DNA from: Pseudomonadota bacterium
Lineage (GTDB): Bacteria > Pseudomonadota > Gammaproteobacteria > Burkholderiales > Burkholderiaceae_B
Length of the DNA: 64,000 nucleotides
Direction of reading: 5' to 3'
Assembly (NCBI GenBank): GCA_023425645.1
Contig: JAFACG010000009.1
Coordinates: 186,001-250,000 of the forward strand
Shown: positions 37,940 through 46,330 of the stretch, in pieces
How the letters are laid out: every line of letters begins with the position of its first letter
Numbering within the stretch: position 1 is the first letter of the stretch
Notes under the pieces: model-generated
Told to the model about the DNA's origin: nothing
Database searches by the model: none
The model's input: the letters and a program-made list of their open reading frames with translations, nothing else
Made by a program: the position numbers and the translations under genes

Positions 37940-39686
37940 ACATCACGGCCGCGGCGCGGGCCGGCATCCCTGGCGGGCGTTCGGCAGGCGCCGGCGCGAA
38001 CAGGCCGACCCCGGCGCTGACTTGGCCGACGGGAATGCGCACCGCGGGCCGGGCGCGGCCCGGCTTGCGGAGGCCATTGCCAGTCTGTCCAGCCTTGAAG
38101 CGCTTCATGAAGCCTGTGCGCCCCAGCGCAGCCTGGCGGCGGAGCTGGGCGTGGAGCATCTGGCTGCCCGTCTGGCGCCCATCGTGACCGGGGACGGCGC
38201 CGCGGTGATCCTGGCCGTGGACGATATGGCGGCCTCGGACCAGGCGCAGGCATTGCTGGCCTTGCTGCGCGAACGCGGCTACCTGCTGGCCGATCCTCCC
38301 ATGTATAAGGTCAGCGAGGCGCTGTTGCTGGCATTGCGCCGCGACGGCGTCCGGTTTCGTCAGAGCCTGCCGGCGCGTACGGACCGCAATGAGCTCGAGC
38401 AGCTTTTTCTGCGCCTGTTGCGCTGGGCGCTGGAGCAAGGCGCCAGCGACATCCATGTGCGTTTGCGCGAAGATCGCGCATGCTCCGATGTGCACTTCAC
38501 CCTGGCGGGCCGCCAGGTGTGCCCCGACGCCTTCCAGGCGCTGGACACCCGCTTGCTGACGGACATGCTGGCACTGGTCTGGATGGATGCGCAGGGCGGC
38601 AATGGGGCCGTCTTCGATCCGGGTCAGGAGCAGCAGGCCAGCCTGCGCAGGCAGGTCGGGGGCCGCAGCGTCGCCTTGCGCTGGGCTTCCATGGCGGCCC
38701 TGCATGGCCCGGCCGTCTGTCTGAGGCTCCTGTCCACGCCCCAGGACAGCCCGCTGCCGGTGCTCGAGGAACTGGGCTATCTGCCCGAACAGGTGGCGCA
38801 GTTCAATCGCGTCATGGCCTGCGAGGGCGGGGCCATCCTGTTTGCCGGAACCGTCGGTTCGGGCAAATCCACGTCTCTGGCGGCGTTGGTGCGCAGCGTG
38901 CCGGCCACGCGCAAGATCATCACCCTCGAAGATCCGGTGGAGTACCTGATCCCCAACGCGATCCAGAGCTCGCTCAGCCGCAGCCTGGACCAGGACGCGC
39001 ATTCGGTCTTTGCCAGCAAGCTGCGCGCCCTGAAGCGTTCAGCCATGCAGGATGTCCTGCTGGGGGAGATACGCGACCGGGAGACGGGGCAGGCTTTCAT
39101 GGATCTGGCGTCCTCGGGCGTCAGCGTCTACAGCTCCGTGCATGCCGCCGGGGCCGAGCAGATCCCGGAACGTCTGGCCTCGAGCTTCATCGGGGTGCCC
39201 AGAGAGTTTCTGGCCATGCCGGGCATGCTCAAGCTGCTGGTCTATCAAGCCCTGCTGCCGCTCCTGTGCCCGGGGTGCGCGCTGGACGGTCCGCCGAACG
39301 ATGCGGCGCACGCCAGCCTTGAGGCGCTGCGGGGCTGCGAAACCGGCTCCATGGATGGGCTGCTCTGGCGCAACAAGGCGGGATGCGCGCAATGCACGGG
39401 ATCGCGCCTGCCCGAGCATTACGGCTATCAGGGCCGTACCGTGGTGGCGGAGTTGCTGGAGCCGGACCTCTTGCCTCAAGCGCACGAGCGCATGCGTCGG
39501 GGCCTGCCTTTGCGCGCACCAGGCCCAGGCTTGCCCGCCGTGCTCCATTCCGCATTGCGCCAGGCGTACAGGGGCAGGCTGGACCTGCGCGACATCGAAG
39601 TCCGCTTCGGCGCTTTTGAAACCTGGCGCTTGCGCCTGAAGGCCCGTCGCCATCGCGCGGCCGGGGTCCAGGAGCTGCTTCAATGA
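37917..39686 (+). CDS. pilQ: Type IVb pilus assembly ATPase PilQ
   Basis: Cytoplasmic GspE-family ATPase that drives pilus extension, 589 residues. A poorly conserved N-terminal part (about 1-160) precedes the ATPase core: GASDIHVRL, Walker A GTVGSGKST (about 311-319), the Asp box TLEDPVEYLIP, Walker B DVLLGEIRD and the His box SSVHAAG. Two CxxC pairs (C451-C454 and C490-C493) form the zinc element of this family. A Shine-Dalgarno AAGGAGA sits 8 nt before ATG 37917, inside the pilP end. It overlaps pilR by 4 nt. Confidence 0.9.
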   Translation: MSFAWNLEHHGRGAGRHPWRAFGRRRREQADPGADLADGNAHRGPGAARLAEAIASLSSLEALHEACAPQRSLAAELGVEHLAARLAPIVTGDGAAVILAVDDMAASDQAQALLALLRERGYLLADPPMYKVSEALLLALRRDGVRFRQSLPARTDRNELEQLFLRLLRWALEQGASDIHVRLREDRACSDVHFTLAGRQVCPDAFQALDTRLLTDMLALVWMDAQGGNGAVFDPGQEQQASLRRQVGGRSVALRWASMAALHGPAVCLRLLSTPQDSPLPVLEELGYLPEQVAQFNRVMACEGGAILFAGTVGSGKSTSLAALVRSVPATRKIITLEDPVEYLIPNAIQSSLSRSLDQDAHSVFASKLRALKRSAMQDVLLGEIRDRETGQAFMDLASSGVSVYSSVHAAGAEQIPERLASSFIGVPREFLAMPGMLKLLVYQALLPLLCPGCALDGPPNDAAHASLEALRGCETGSMDGLLWRNKAGCAQCTGSRLPEHYGYQGRTVVAELLEPDLLPQAHERMRRGLPLRAPGPGLPAVLHSALRQAYRGRLDLRDIEVRFGAFETWRLRLKARRHRAAGVQELLQ

Positions 39687-40819
39687 ATGAATTGACGAGC
39701 AGCCGGCTTGTCCAGGCCTGGCGCGCCTGCCGCCTCCGGCTCGATCAATGGCGTTTCATCCGGCGGCGCGAGGCTTATTTCCAGTACTTGCTCGGGGTCC
39801 TGCAGGCGGAGCAGGGCCGTCGCACCCTGCACTCCCTGTTTGTGCAAGACAGCCTGCGCTACGGCGCAAGACATCATCGCGGCCGCCTGAGCCGGCATTG
39901 GCAGGCTGTGTACCGGCGCAGCGGCGGGGACTTGCAGGCGGTCTGGGCGGATTGCTTGCGGCCGGATGAACTTCTGGTGTTGCGCACCGCACAGGCTGCA
40001 GGCCGGGTGCAGGACGGTCTTGCCGCCTTGAGTTCCTACCTGTCTCTGGTCGGCTGGGCGCGCGGGCAGGTTCTGCAACTGCTATGGCCCGCCGTCATGG
40101 CGGTGCTCCTGGCGGTTTTCCTGCTGGCCTGCATTCCCTGGCTGACAGTTCCGGCCCTGCAGCAGGCCTTCATGGACCTGCCTTCCGAGTTTCTCGGAGC
40201 GCGCACGGCAAGCCTGTACGCCTGGGCGCAGCGCCTGCGCACGGCGGCGCCATGGGCCGCCGTGCAGGCCGTGGCGGGTGCGGCGGGCCTTCGGCTCGTG
40301 TTGAAGAACCGCAGTCACGGACTGCGGCGCGCGATGGATCGCGTGGGTCCCGGCCTGGTCTTGCGCCGTCTGGCGGCCCTGCGCTTCTTGTCCTTGCTGG
40401 CGGTGCTCCTGCAGCCGGGCGCCGGCGCAAGCCTGCCTTTGCGCGCGGCAATCCAGCTCCTGGCCGTGGGCAGCGGCGACTGGATGCGCTGGCACCTGGA
40501 CCTGATGCTGCGCCGTATCGCGGCAGGGCATCGGGACGAGGCTGTTTTCGACACCGGCCTGCTGGATCGAGAGCTGCTCTGGTTCCTTTCCGACATGATC
40601 CGCGCTCACGGCATGGAACGCGCCCTGTCGCTATGTGCGCGCCAGGCCAGCGATACCCTGCGTTCGAGCCTGCCCCGGCAAGCCTTGGCGCTGCGCTGGT
40701 TCTGCCTGCTGGCCGCGGTCCTCTTCGGACTCTGGCTGCTGGCTTGGCACTATGCCGTGCTGGACGAGCTGCGCCGTTCCTTGATGCTGTTCTTCAGTTC
40801 CTCTTCCTTGCTTTCCTGA
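39683..40819 (+). CDS. pilR: Type IVb pilus inner-membrane platform protein PilR
   Basis: A 378-residue GspF-family integral membrane protein that couples the ATPase to pilin insertion. Cytoplasmic helical segments (about 30-125) lead to a first transmembrane pair (about 132-154). A second helical region follows, then the closing helix (about 340-361, WFCLLAAVLFGLWLLAWHYAV). Sequence conservation with chromosomal PilC is low, but size, topology and the place directly after the ATPase (ATGA overlap) identify it. Confidence 0.82.
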   Translation: MNELTSSRLVQAWRACRLRLDQWRFIRRREAYFQYLLGVLQAEQGRRTLHSLFVQDSLRYGARHHRGRLSRHWQAVYRRSGGDLQAVWADCLRPDELLVLRTAQAAGRVQDGLAALSSYLSLVGWARGQVLQLLWPAVMAVLLAVFLLACIPWLTVPALQQAFMDLPSEFLGARTASLYAWAQRLRTAAPWAAVQAVAGAAGLRLVLKNRSHGLRRAMDRVGPGLVLRRLAALRFLSLLAVLLQPGAGASLPLRAAIQLLAVGSGDWMRWHLDLMLRRIAAGHRDEAVFDTGLLDRELLWFLSDMIRAHGMERALSLCARQASDTLRSSLPRQALALRWFCLLAAVLFGLWLLAWHYAVLDELRRSLMLFFSSSSLLS

Positions 40820-40833
40820 ATTCCGGAGGTTCC

Positions 40834-41400
40834 ATGTCTTCGTATCCTCGTTCGATGCCTGTTCAGCGCCAACGCGGTTTTTCCTTGCTGGAGGTGTCGG
40901 TGGTGACCGCCATCATTTTGCTGGTGGCCATTCTGGCTGTGCCGGCCATCGGTTCCTACCTGATCGAAAGCCGCGTGCCCAAGGTGGGGGAAGAGCTCAG
41001 CCGCTTCATCGTGCAGACGCAGGTCCATGCCCCCTATGAAGGCGGCGCGCCTTATGCGGGCATGAGCACGGCGGCCCTGGCGCGGCAGATTCAGCCCGGT
41101 TCCGCCTTGACGGTGTCGGCCAATCGCCAGCAGGTGCTGCACGGCCTGGGCAGCGGCGGACAGGTCAGCCTCGAGACGCGGGAGTCGGGCTCGGCCTTCG
41201 CCGTGACGCTGGACAAGGTCAATCATGCCGCCTGCCCGGCATTGCTGTCCATGATGCAGCGGCTGGCGGCGGGCATGAGCATACAGGCGGGCGGCGCTCT
41301 CAAGGAGGTCAAGTCCGCCACCCTGGCCTACAACGCCCTGGCCGCCCAGGCCAATTGCACGCACGGGGACAGCAATACCTTCGTACTGGTGGTGCGCTGA
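40834..41400 (+). CDS. pilS: Type IVb major prepilin PilS
   Basis: Pilus subunit, 188 residues. The leader of 15 residues ends in QRQRG, followed by FSLLEVSVVTAIILLVAIL with the required Glu at mature position 5; cleavage is after G15. The helix is followed by a globular domain with two cysteines in the C-terminal half (AACPALL and AANCTHG) that could form the pilin disulfide loop. A good Shine-Dalgarno (CGGAGG) stands 5 nt before ATG 40834. The processing peptidase (PilU-type) is not encoded in the window. Confidence 0.9.
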   Translation: MSSYPRSMPVQRQRGFSLLEVSVVTAIILLVAILAVPAIGSYLIESRVPKVGEELSRFIVQTQVHAPYEGGAPYAGMSTAALARQIQPGSALTVSANRQQVLHGLGSGGQVSLETRESGSAFAVTLDKVNHAACPALLSMMQRLAAGMSIQAGGALKEVKSATLAYNALAAQANCTHGDSNTFVLVVR

Positions 41401-41402
41401 AC

Positions 41403-42410
41403 ATGCGGCTCCAGAGCGGACAGGCCCTGCTGGAACTGCTGCTGACGCTGGCCATCAGCGCACTGGTCTCCGTCTGGGCGGTGCAGCGATGGCAAGCGCA
41501 TCTGCAGGAGCAGCAATTGCAGAACTGGGCCGGCTGGCTGTTGGAGGTCAGGCAGGGCGTGCAGCGCTACATGGATGCGCATGCAAGCGAGCTGCTGGCC
41601 GGCGCGGCGGCGTTGCCGGGATACGCGGACCCCTGGAGCCCCGGCTTGGCGGAGCTCGCGGCGCAAGGGTGGCTGCCCAGGGGGCTGTCGTCGATGCCGC
41701 TCAATTGGCCCGGATTGCAGATCCAGTTGACGCCCCAAGGAGGATGCCCCGGCGCATGCCGGCTGGACGCCTTGCTGCTTCTGTTCGCCAGCCAGGACTG
41801 GGCGCATCGGCCTGCCGCGCTCGGACAATGGCTGCTGGAGACGCGCGGCTACGGCCTGGTCGTCCATCCCGACCGGTCGACCCGCCTGCAAGGACCGGCC
41901 GGCGATTGGCCCAACCCCTTGTCCGGCACGCAGCCCTGGCCGGCGGGCACGATGGCGGTGCTGGCTTCTGGAGGCCGTGATGCGGGCCTGGCAGGGAAGG
42001 ACATGAGTTCCTACCTGCGTTTGCGTGATGAACGGGATCCGGACTTCCAGGCAAACCTGAGCGCCCGCGGCCAGGTGCAGGCGCATGGCAATCTGCAGAC
42101 GCAGGGCGCCCTGGTCCTGGGGGGAAGCGCGTATACCTATTCCGCCTGTTCCCAGGAGGCCGCCATCGTGCGGCGCATCGAATCGCCGGGCCTTCTGACC
42201 TGCCGGCAGGGCTATTGGCGGCCCTTGGCTTCGGCTGGAGGCGGGGCGTTCATGACTCATTCCCATACGCCTTGTCCAGCCCAGCACGCCCAGGTGCAGG
42301 TCAATCCCATGACGGGGCAGTGCAGCTGCCCGAGCGGCTACCTGCCTTTGCGCATCGCCGAATACACGGTGGCCTCGGGCGTGACGCGCTCCTACCTGTG
42401 CGTGGACTGA
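41403..42410 (+). CDS. pilV: PilV-like minor pilin / tip protein
   Basis: A 335-residue pilin-like protein with a short leader MRLQSG, then QALLELLLTLAISALVSVW. It keeps Glu at mature position 5 but has Gln instead of Phe or Met at position 1. The long C-terminal part has seven cysteines clustered near the end (from YSACSQEA to SYLCVD), which fits an exposed adhesive tip as in R64 PilV. There is no shufflon and no rci recombinase downstream, so a single fixed C-terminus is expected. ATG 41403 follows the pilS stop by 2 nt. Confidence 0.8.
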   Translation: MRLQSGQALLELLLTLAISALVSVWAVQRWQAHLQEQQLQNWAGWLLEVRQGVQRYMDAHASELLAGAAALPGYADPWSPGLAELAAQGWLPRGLSSMPLNWPGLQIQLTPQGGCPGACRLDALLLLFASQDWAHRPAALGQWLLETRGYGLVVHPDRSTRLQGPAGDWPNPLSGTQPWPAGTMAVLASGGRDAGLAGKDMSSYLRLRDERDPDFQANLSARGQVQAHGNLQTQGALVLGGSAYTYSACSQEAAIVRRIESPGLLTCRQGYWRPLASAGGGAFMTHSHTPCPAQHAQVQVNPMTGQCSCPSGYLPLRIAEYTVASGVTRSYLCVD

Positions 42411-42421
42411 GCGCGGGCAAG

Positions 42422-42452
42422 AAAAAACCCGGCATGGTTCCCATGCCGGGTT
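42422..42452 (-). terminator. Terminator of puuD (weaker for pilV)
   Basis: Twelve-bp stem (42426-42437 with 42441-42452), 3-nt loop. On the minus strand the stem is followed by a T6 run (A6 at 42422-42427). On the plus strand the tail is only TTCT, so it mainly serves puuD. Confidence 0.85.
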
Positions 42453-42503
42453 CTGGCGAGTGCGGCGCCGCGCGTTTGCGCTGCCGCGGCCGTGCAGGAC
42501 GGT

Positions 42504-43739
42504 TTAGTCGGCCTTGCCGCTCCAGGCGGCGATGTCAGCCCGTTCTTCTTCGGTCATCTGGGTCATGTTGCCCAGCGGCATGTAGTGGGAGCCCACCACG
42601 TTCTTGACCTGTGCCGCGTGCAGCAGTGTGTTTTCCTTGGTGTCCAGCAGCATGCCGGCAGGAGCCGAAGGGAAACCGAACTGTGCGCTTGGCTTGGCGG
42701 CGTGACACTGGATACAGCGGGCGTCCATGATTTCCTGGACTCGCGCCAGGCTGATCTTGGAAGCCGAGTCATCCGCGGACACGGCAGCGTTCTGGGCCGT
42801 GGCCTTCACGCTGGCAGGAGCAGCCACCCAGCCCACGATCAGCAGCAGGATGACGCCGGCGACGGGGTAGGCCAGGTTGTTGGTGCCTGCGTGCAGCAGC
42901 ACGAAGTACTGGCGGATCAGGGCGCCGGCGAAGATGAACAGCACCATGATGATCCACGCATTGGGATGGTTGTACGTGAACGAATAATGGTTGCTCAGCA
43001 TCAGCAGCACGACGGGCAGCGTGAAGTAGGTGTTGTGCACCGAACGCTGCTTGCCGCGCTTGCCGTCCAGGGGGTTGGGAGCCTGGCCGGCCTTCAGGGC
43101 CTTGACCATGCGGCGCTGGCCGGGAATGATCCAGAAGAACACGTTGGCCGACATGCTGGTGGCCATGACGGCGCCGGTCAGCAGGAAGGCGGCGCGGCCC
43201 GAGAAGATGTGCGCGCTCAGGTAGGCGACGGCCACCATCATGATGGCCACGGCAACGCTCAGGATGCCGTCGCGTTCCATGTTGGGGCTGATGATGCGGC
43301 ACAGGCCGTTGTACACGACCCAGCCCAGCACCAGGAAGGCGATGGCCACGACGTTGGCCTGGGTGCCCGTCATCTGGGCAGCCCATTCCCAGGGGCTGTT
43401 GGGATTGACCAGGTAGAACTCGGGCTTGGTCAGGTACAGCAGGGCGAACAGGCCGAAGCCCGACAGCCAGGTGGTGTAGGACTTCCAGAACGACCAGTGC
43501 AGATCGTCGGGCAGTTCGGCCGGATTGGTCAGGTATTTCTGGTTGTGGTAGAAGCCGCCGCCGTGGACGGCCCACATTTCACCGAACACACCCCGTTTCT
43601 TGCTTTCCTCGCCTTTCGGAGGCTTGAGGCTGTTGTCCAGCATCACGAAGTAGATGGATTCGCCGATCCAGGCGACAGCGGCAATCACGTGCAGCCAGCG
43701 CAGCAGCAGGTTGCCATATTCAAGTAAATACGCGTGCAT
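42504..43739 (-). CDS. puuD: Urate hydroxylase PuuD (cytochrome-linked urate oxidase)
   Basis: Integral membrane enzyme converting urate to 5-hydroxyisourate without making H2O2. It replaces soluble uricase. The 411 residues comprise eight or so transmembrane helices (from LLLRWLHVIAAVAWIGESIYF onward) and, near the C-terminus, a cytochrome c domain with haem motif CIQCH (about 345) and a likely Met axial ligand (YMPLGNM). Substrate-domain features such as GGGFYHNQKYL are present. It is transcribed after uraH, with a 61-nt gap, consistent with the next enzyme acting on its unstable product. Confidence 0.94.
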   Translation of the reverse strand: MHAYLLEYGNLLLRWLHVIAAVAWIGESIYFVMLDNSLKPPKGEESKKRGVFGEMWAVHGGGFYHNQKYLTNPAELPDDLHWSFWKSYTTWLSGFGLFALLYLTKPEFYLVNPNSPWEWAAQMTGTQANVVAIAFLVLGWVVYNGLCRIISPNMERDGILSVAVAIMMVAVAYLSAHIFSGRAAFLLTGAVMATSMSANVFFWIIPGQRRMVKALKAGQAPNPLDGKRGKQRSVHNTYFTLPVVLLMLSNHYSFTYNHPNAWIIMVLFIFAGALIRQYFVLLHAGTNNLAYPVAGVILLLIVGWVAAPASVKATAQNAAVSADDSASKISLARVQEIMDARCIQCHAAKPSAQFGFPSAPAGMLLDTKENTLLHAAQVKNVVGSHYMPLGNMTQMTEEERADIAAWSGKAD

Positions 43740-43800
43740 AGAAGTCTCGTATCGTTTGTTGACTGGTTATGAGATCGAAAGAAGCTGTTCAGATAACCGA

Positions 43801-44154
43801 TCAACTGCCGCGATACGTGGACCAGGACCAGGGAGTCACGACCAGGGGGACGTGGTAGTTGGCGTTGGCGTCGGCGATGCCGAAGCGGATGCCGACCTGG
43901 TCGACGAAGCGAGGCTCGGGCAGGGTGCTGCCGTTGGCTGCGAAGTAGTCGCCGGCGTGGAATACCAGCTCGAATACGCCGGTTGCCATGGAATCGCCCT
44001 GCAGCAGGGGTTCGTCGCAGCGGCCGTCGCTGTTGGTGGCTGTGGTCTTGATCAGAGTGCGCTGGTTGCCCTGGATGGAATAGAGGTCGACGCGCACGCC
44101 TTGTGCAGGACGACCTTGAGTCGTGTCAAGCACATGGGTAGAGAGCTTTCCCAT
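43801..44154 (-). CDS. uraH: 5-hydroxyisourate hydrolase
   Basis: Transthyretin-like hydrolase that opens 5-hydroxyisourate to OHCU. 117 residues, with the family start LSTHVLDTTQGRPAQGVRVDL, an internal FFHAGDYF-like segment (VFHAGDYFAA), and the terminal YRGS that marks hydrolases as opposed to transthyretin. ATG 44154 gives the standard N-terminus; an earlier in-frame start would add 26 residues reading into the operator region. First gene of the uraH-puuD unit, divergent from the GntR regulator. Confidence 0.95.
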   Translation of the reverse strand: MGKLSTHVLDTTQGRPAQGVRVDLYSIQGNQRTLIKTTATNSDGRCDEPLLQGDSMATGVFELVFHAGDYFAANGSTLPEPRFVDQVGIRFGIADANANYHVPLVVTPWSWSTYRGS

Positions 44155-44359
44155 AAGTGTCTCCGGTTTATGGTGATCAAAAAAGGTCCAGCGAGCCCAG
44201 TTTTGAGAACCGGCCGGGGGCCAGCGGTGCAAGGATCAGTGCGCTGGGTTGAGGCCCCAAAATCGTCGCTCCGGTTGAGGTTCCGGATTGTCGACAATTT
44301 GTGTTGACGATTTTGTAGGGATGCCGAATAATTGTCAAGAGTTAATAACGAGAATTTTT
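44155..44359. promoter_or_regulatory. Divergent promoter/operator of the urate cluster
   Basis: A 205-nt gap between uraH and the GntR gene. It holds the perfect 12-bp palindrome ATTGTCGACAAT at 44287-44298. Related half sites follow: TTGACGATT (about 44304) and AATTGTCAA (about 44330). This is the likely operator of the adjacent regulator, placed to control both directions. Confidence 0.65.
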
Positions 44360-45115
44360 ATGCTTCAGATTAGGCGGCACGAGGGCGATTCGTCCGACGT
44401 CCAGGCGCCCAGCGCCTCGTCTCTGCTGGAAGGCGGCATGGCGGACAACGAGACCGGGCGTGTATACAGCCAGATTTTCGATGCCGTGGTGGACCGGCGG
44501 CTGCTGCCCGGCGCCAAGCTGACCGAAGCGACCCTGTGCACCATCTTCGACTGCTCGCGCGCCACGGTGCGCGCCGCGCTCTCGGCCCTGGCCCACGACA
44601 AGATCGTGGTCATCGAGCCCAATCGCGGCGCGTTCGTGTGGAAGCCCACCGCCAAGGAAACGCAGGATGTGTTCGAGCTGCGGCGCGACCTGGAGGAGCT
44701 GATCCTGCGCAAGCTGCTGGCCCTGCCGGATCTGCCTGCGCACCTGGAAGGGCTGTATGACATGGTCGCGCGCGAACAGCAGGCCTTCGAGCAGGGCGAC
44801 CGCATCAGCTGGCTGCGCCTGTCCAATGCCTTTCACGTGGTGCTGGCGCGCTGCGCCGGCAACCACGAACTGACCGAACTGATGCACACCTTGTGCGCCC
44901 GGACCACGCTGATCATCGCCTACCACGATACGCCGGGCGAGAAGGCATGCTCCTTCTACGAGCACAAGGAAATTCTCGACCGATTGAGTCAGGGCGACGC
45001 CGAAGGCGCGCTCCGGGCCATGCAACACCACTTGAGTGATTGTGAACACCGCATGAGCGAGGCCAACGACGGCAAGCCTGCCGATCCCTGGCTCGCATTC
45101 AGCGTGAAACGCTAA
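44360..45115 (+). CDS. GntR-family (FCD) regulator of purine/urate catabolism
   Basis: A 251-residue regulator with a winged helix (about 40-100, with FDCSRATVRAALSALAHDKIV) and an FCD domain (about 105-235). Unlike the GntR at 12862, it keeps the metal-site histidines (NAFHVVLARCAGN, EHKEIL, MQHHLSDCE), although the usual Asp before FH is Asn. It lies between uraH-puuD and puuE, 11 nt before puuE, so it probably senses a ureide or urate and controls the cluster. ATG 44360 is used; a shorter start at 44438 would still keep all domains. Confidence 0.87.
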   Translation: MLQIRRHEGDSSDVQAPSASSLLEGGMADNETGRVYSQIFDAVVDRRLLPGAKLTEATLCTIFDCSRATVRAALSALAHDKIVVIEPNRGAFVWKPTAKETQDVFELRRDLEELILRKLLALPDLPAHLEGLYDMVAREQQAFEQGDRISWLRLSNAFHVVLARCAGNHELTELMHTLCARTTLIIAYHDTPGEKACSFYEHKEILDRLSQGDAEGALRAMQHHLSDCEHRMSEANDGKPADPWLAFSVKR

Positions 45116-45126
45116 CAGGAGACGTA

Positions 45127-46062
45127 ATGTCACTATGCAAGTCCTACCCCCGTGACCTCATTGGTTACGGCAAGAATGTGCCTCACGCCAACTGGCCCGG
45201 CCAGGCGCGCGTCGCTGTCCAGTTCGTGCTGAACTACGAGGAAGGCGGCGAGAACTGCGTGCTGCACGGCGACCCCGGTTCGGAGCAGTTCCTGTCCGAG
45301 ATCATCGGCGCGGCCGCCTACCCGGACCGCCACCTGTCGATGGAATCCATCTACGAGTACGGCTCGCGCGCCGGCGTCTGGCGCATCCTGAACGAATTCG
45401 AGAAGCGCGGCCTGCCGCTGACCATCTTCGGCGTTGGCATGGCGCTGGAGCGCCATCCAGAGCTGGCCAAGGAATTCGTGCGCCTGGGCCACGAGATCGC
45501 CTGCCATGGCTACCGCTGGATCCACTACCAGAACGTCTCCGAAGAGGTCGAGCGCGAGCACATGCGCCAGTGCGTGGAAGTGCTGACCAAGATCCTGGGC
45601 CACCATCCCGAAGGCTGGTATACCGGCCGCGACAGCCCCAATACGCTGCGCCTGGTGGCCGAAGAGGGCGGCTTCCTGTATGACTCCGACTACTACGGCG
45701 ACGACCTGCCTTTCTGGACCGAAGTGGAGCTCAAGGACGGTACGATCAAGCCGCAGCTGATGGTGCCCTACACCCTGGACTCCAACGACATGCGCTTTGC
45801 CGCCCCCCAGGGCTTCAACACCGGCGATCATTTCTTCAACTACCTGAAGGATGCGTTCGACGTGCTGTACGAGGAGGGCGAAACGGCTCCCAAGATGCTG
45901 TCCGTCGGCCTGCATTGCCGCCTGATCGGCCGTCCCGGCCGCTTCAAGGCCCTGCAGCGCTTCCTGGACCACATTCAGAAGCACGAGCGCGTGTGGATCT
46001 GCCGTCGCGTGGACATCGCCCGCCACTGGGTCGAGCACCACCCCTACCAGCCGTCCAAGTAA
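45127..46062 (+). CDS. puuE: Allantoinase PuuE (polysaccharide-deacetylase family)
   Basis: Hydrolyses allantoin to allantoate. It belongs to the NodB/polysaccharide deacetylase fold and is unrelated to the AllB amidohydrolase. 311 residues with RVAVQFVLNYEEGGE, the metal-binding HEIACHGYRWIHYQ region and GWYTGRDSPNTLRLVAEEGGFLYDSDYYGDDLPFW, both characteristic of PuuE. Shine-Dalgarno AGGAGA precedes ATG 45127. With uraH and puuD it completes urate breakdown except for OHCU decarboxylase (UraD), which must be elsewhere or spontaneous. Confidence 0.94.
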   Translation: MSLCKSYPRDLIGYGKNVPHANWPGQARVAVQFVLNYEEGGENCVLHGDPGSEQFLSEIIGAAAYPDRHLSMESIYEYGSRAGVWRILNEFEKRGLPLTIFGVGMALERHPELAKEFVRLGHEIACHGYRWIHYQNVSEEVEREHMRQCVEVLTKILGHHPEGWYTGRDSPNTLRLVAEEGGFLYDSDYYGDDLPFWTEVELKDGTIKPQLMVPYTLDSNDMRFAAPQGFNTGDHFFNYLKDAFDVLYEEGETAPKMLSVGLHCRLIGRPGRFKALQRFLDHIQKHERVWICRRVDIARHWVEHHPYQPSK

Positions 46063-46108
46063 GACGCCGGGCCGCGCCGGCCTTCAGGCCCCGCGCAGGC
46101 GGCAAGAC

Positions 46109-46135
46109 GGCCCCGGCCTTGCGGCCGGGGCCTTT
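46109..46135 (+). terminator. puuE terminator
   Basis: Ten-bp perfect stem GGCCCCGGCC (46109-46118) with GGCCGGGGCC (46123-46132), loop TTGC, short T tail. The rest of the 268-nt gap before alaS holds a -10-like TATAAT (46295-46300), probably for alaS, and no gene. Confidence 0.8.
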
Positions 46136-46330
46136 CATTCCGGTCACAGGACCGGAATTGTTGTTTATGGCTGCTGAAAACAGTACTATTTGACGCTTGC
46201 GCGGCCTTGCTCCGCGCAGGGCTTGTGCTGCTTGCCGGGCCTGTCGGTGTTGTGCGGTCGCACCGCGCGCATGGGCCGCAAGGCCGGTCGTCTTTATAAT
46301 AAGCTTTACTTTTTCATCGTGTTTCATGTA

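Noticed and set aside
41403..42500. Shufflon at the end of pilV
   Set aside because: No inverted 19-bp repeats, alternative C-terminal segments or recombinase gene; the gene ends and is followed by a terminator.
46190..46330. Upstream extension of alaS
   Set aside because: The 47 extra residues have no AlaS homology, and [10 protein letters not shown] at 46331 is the conserved start.
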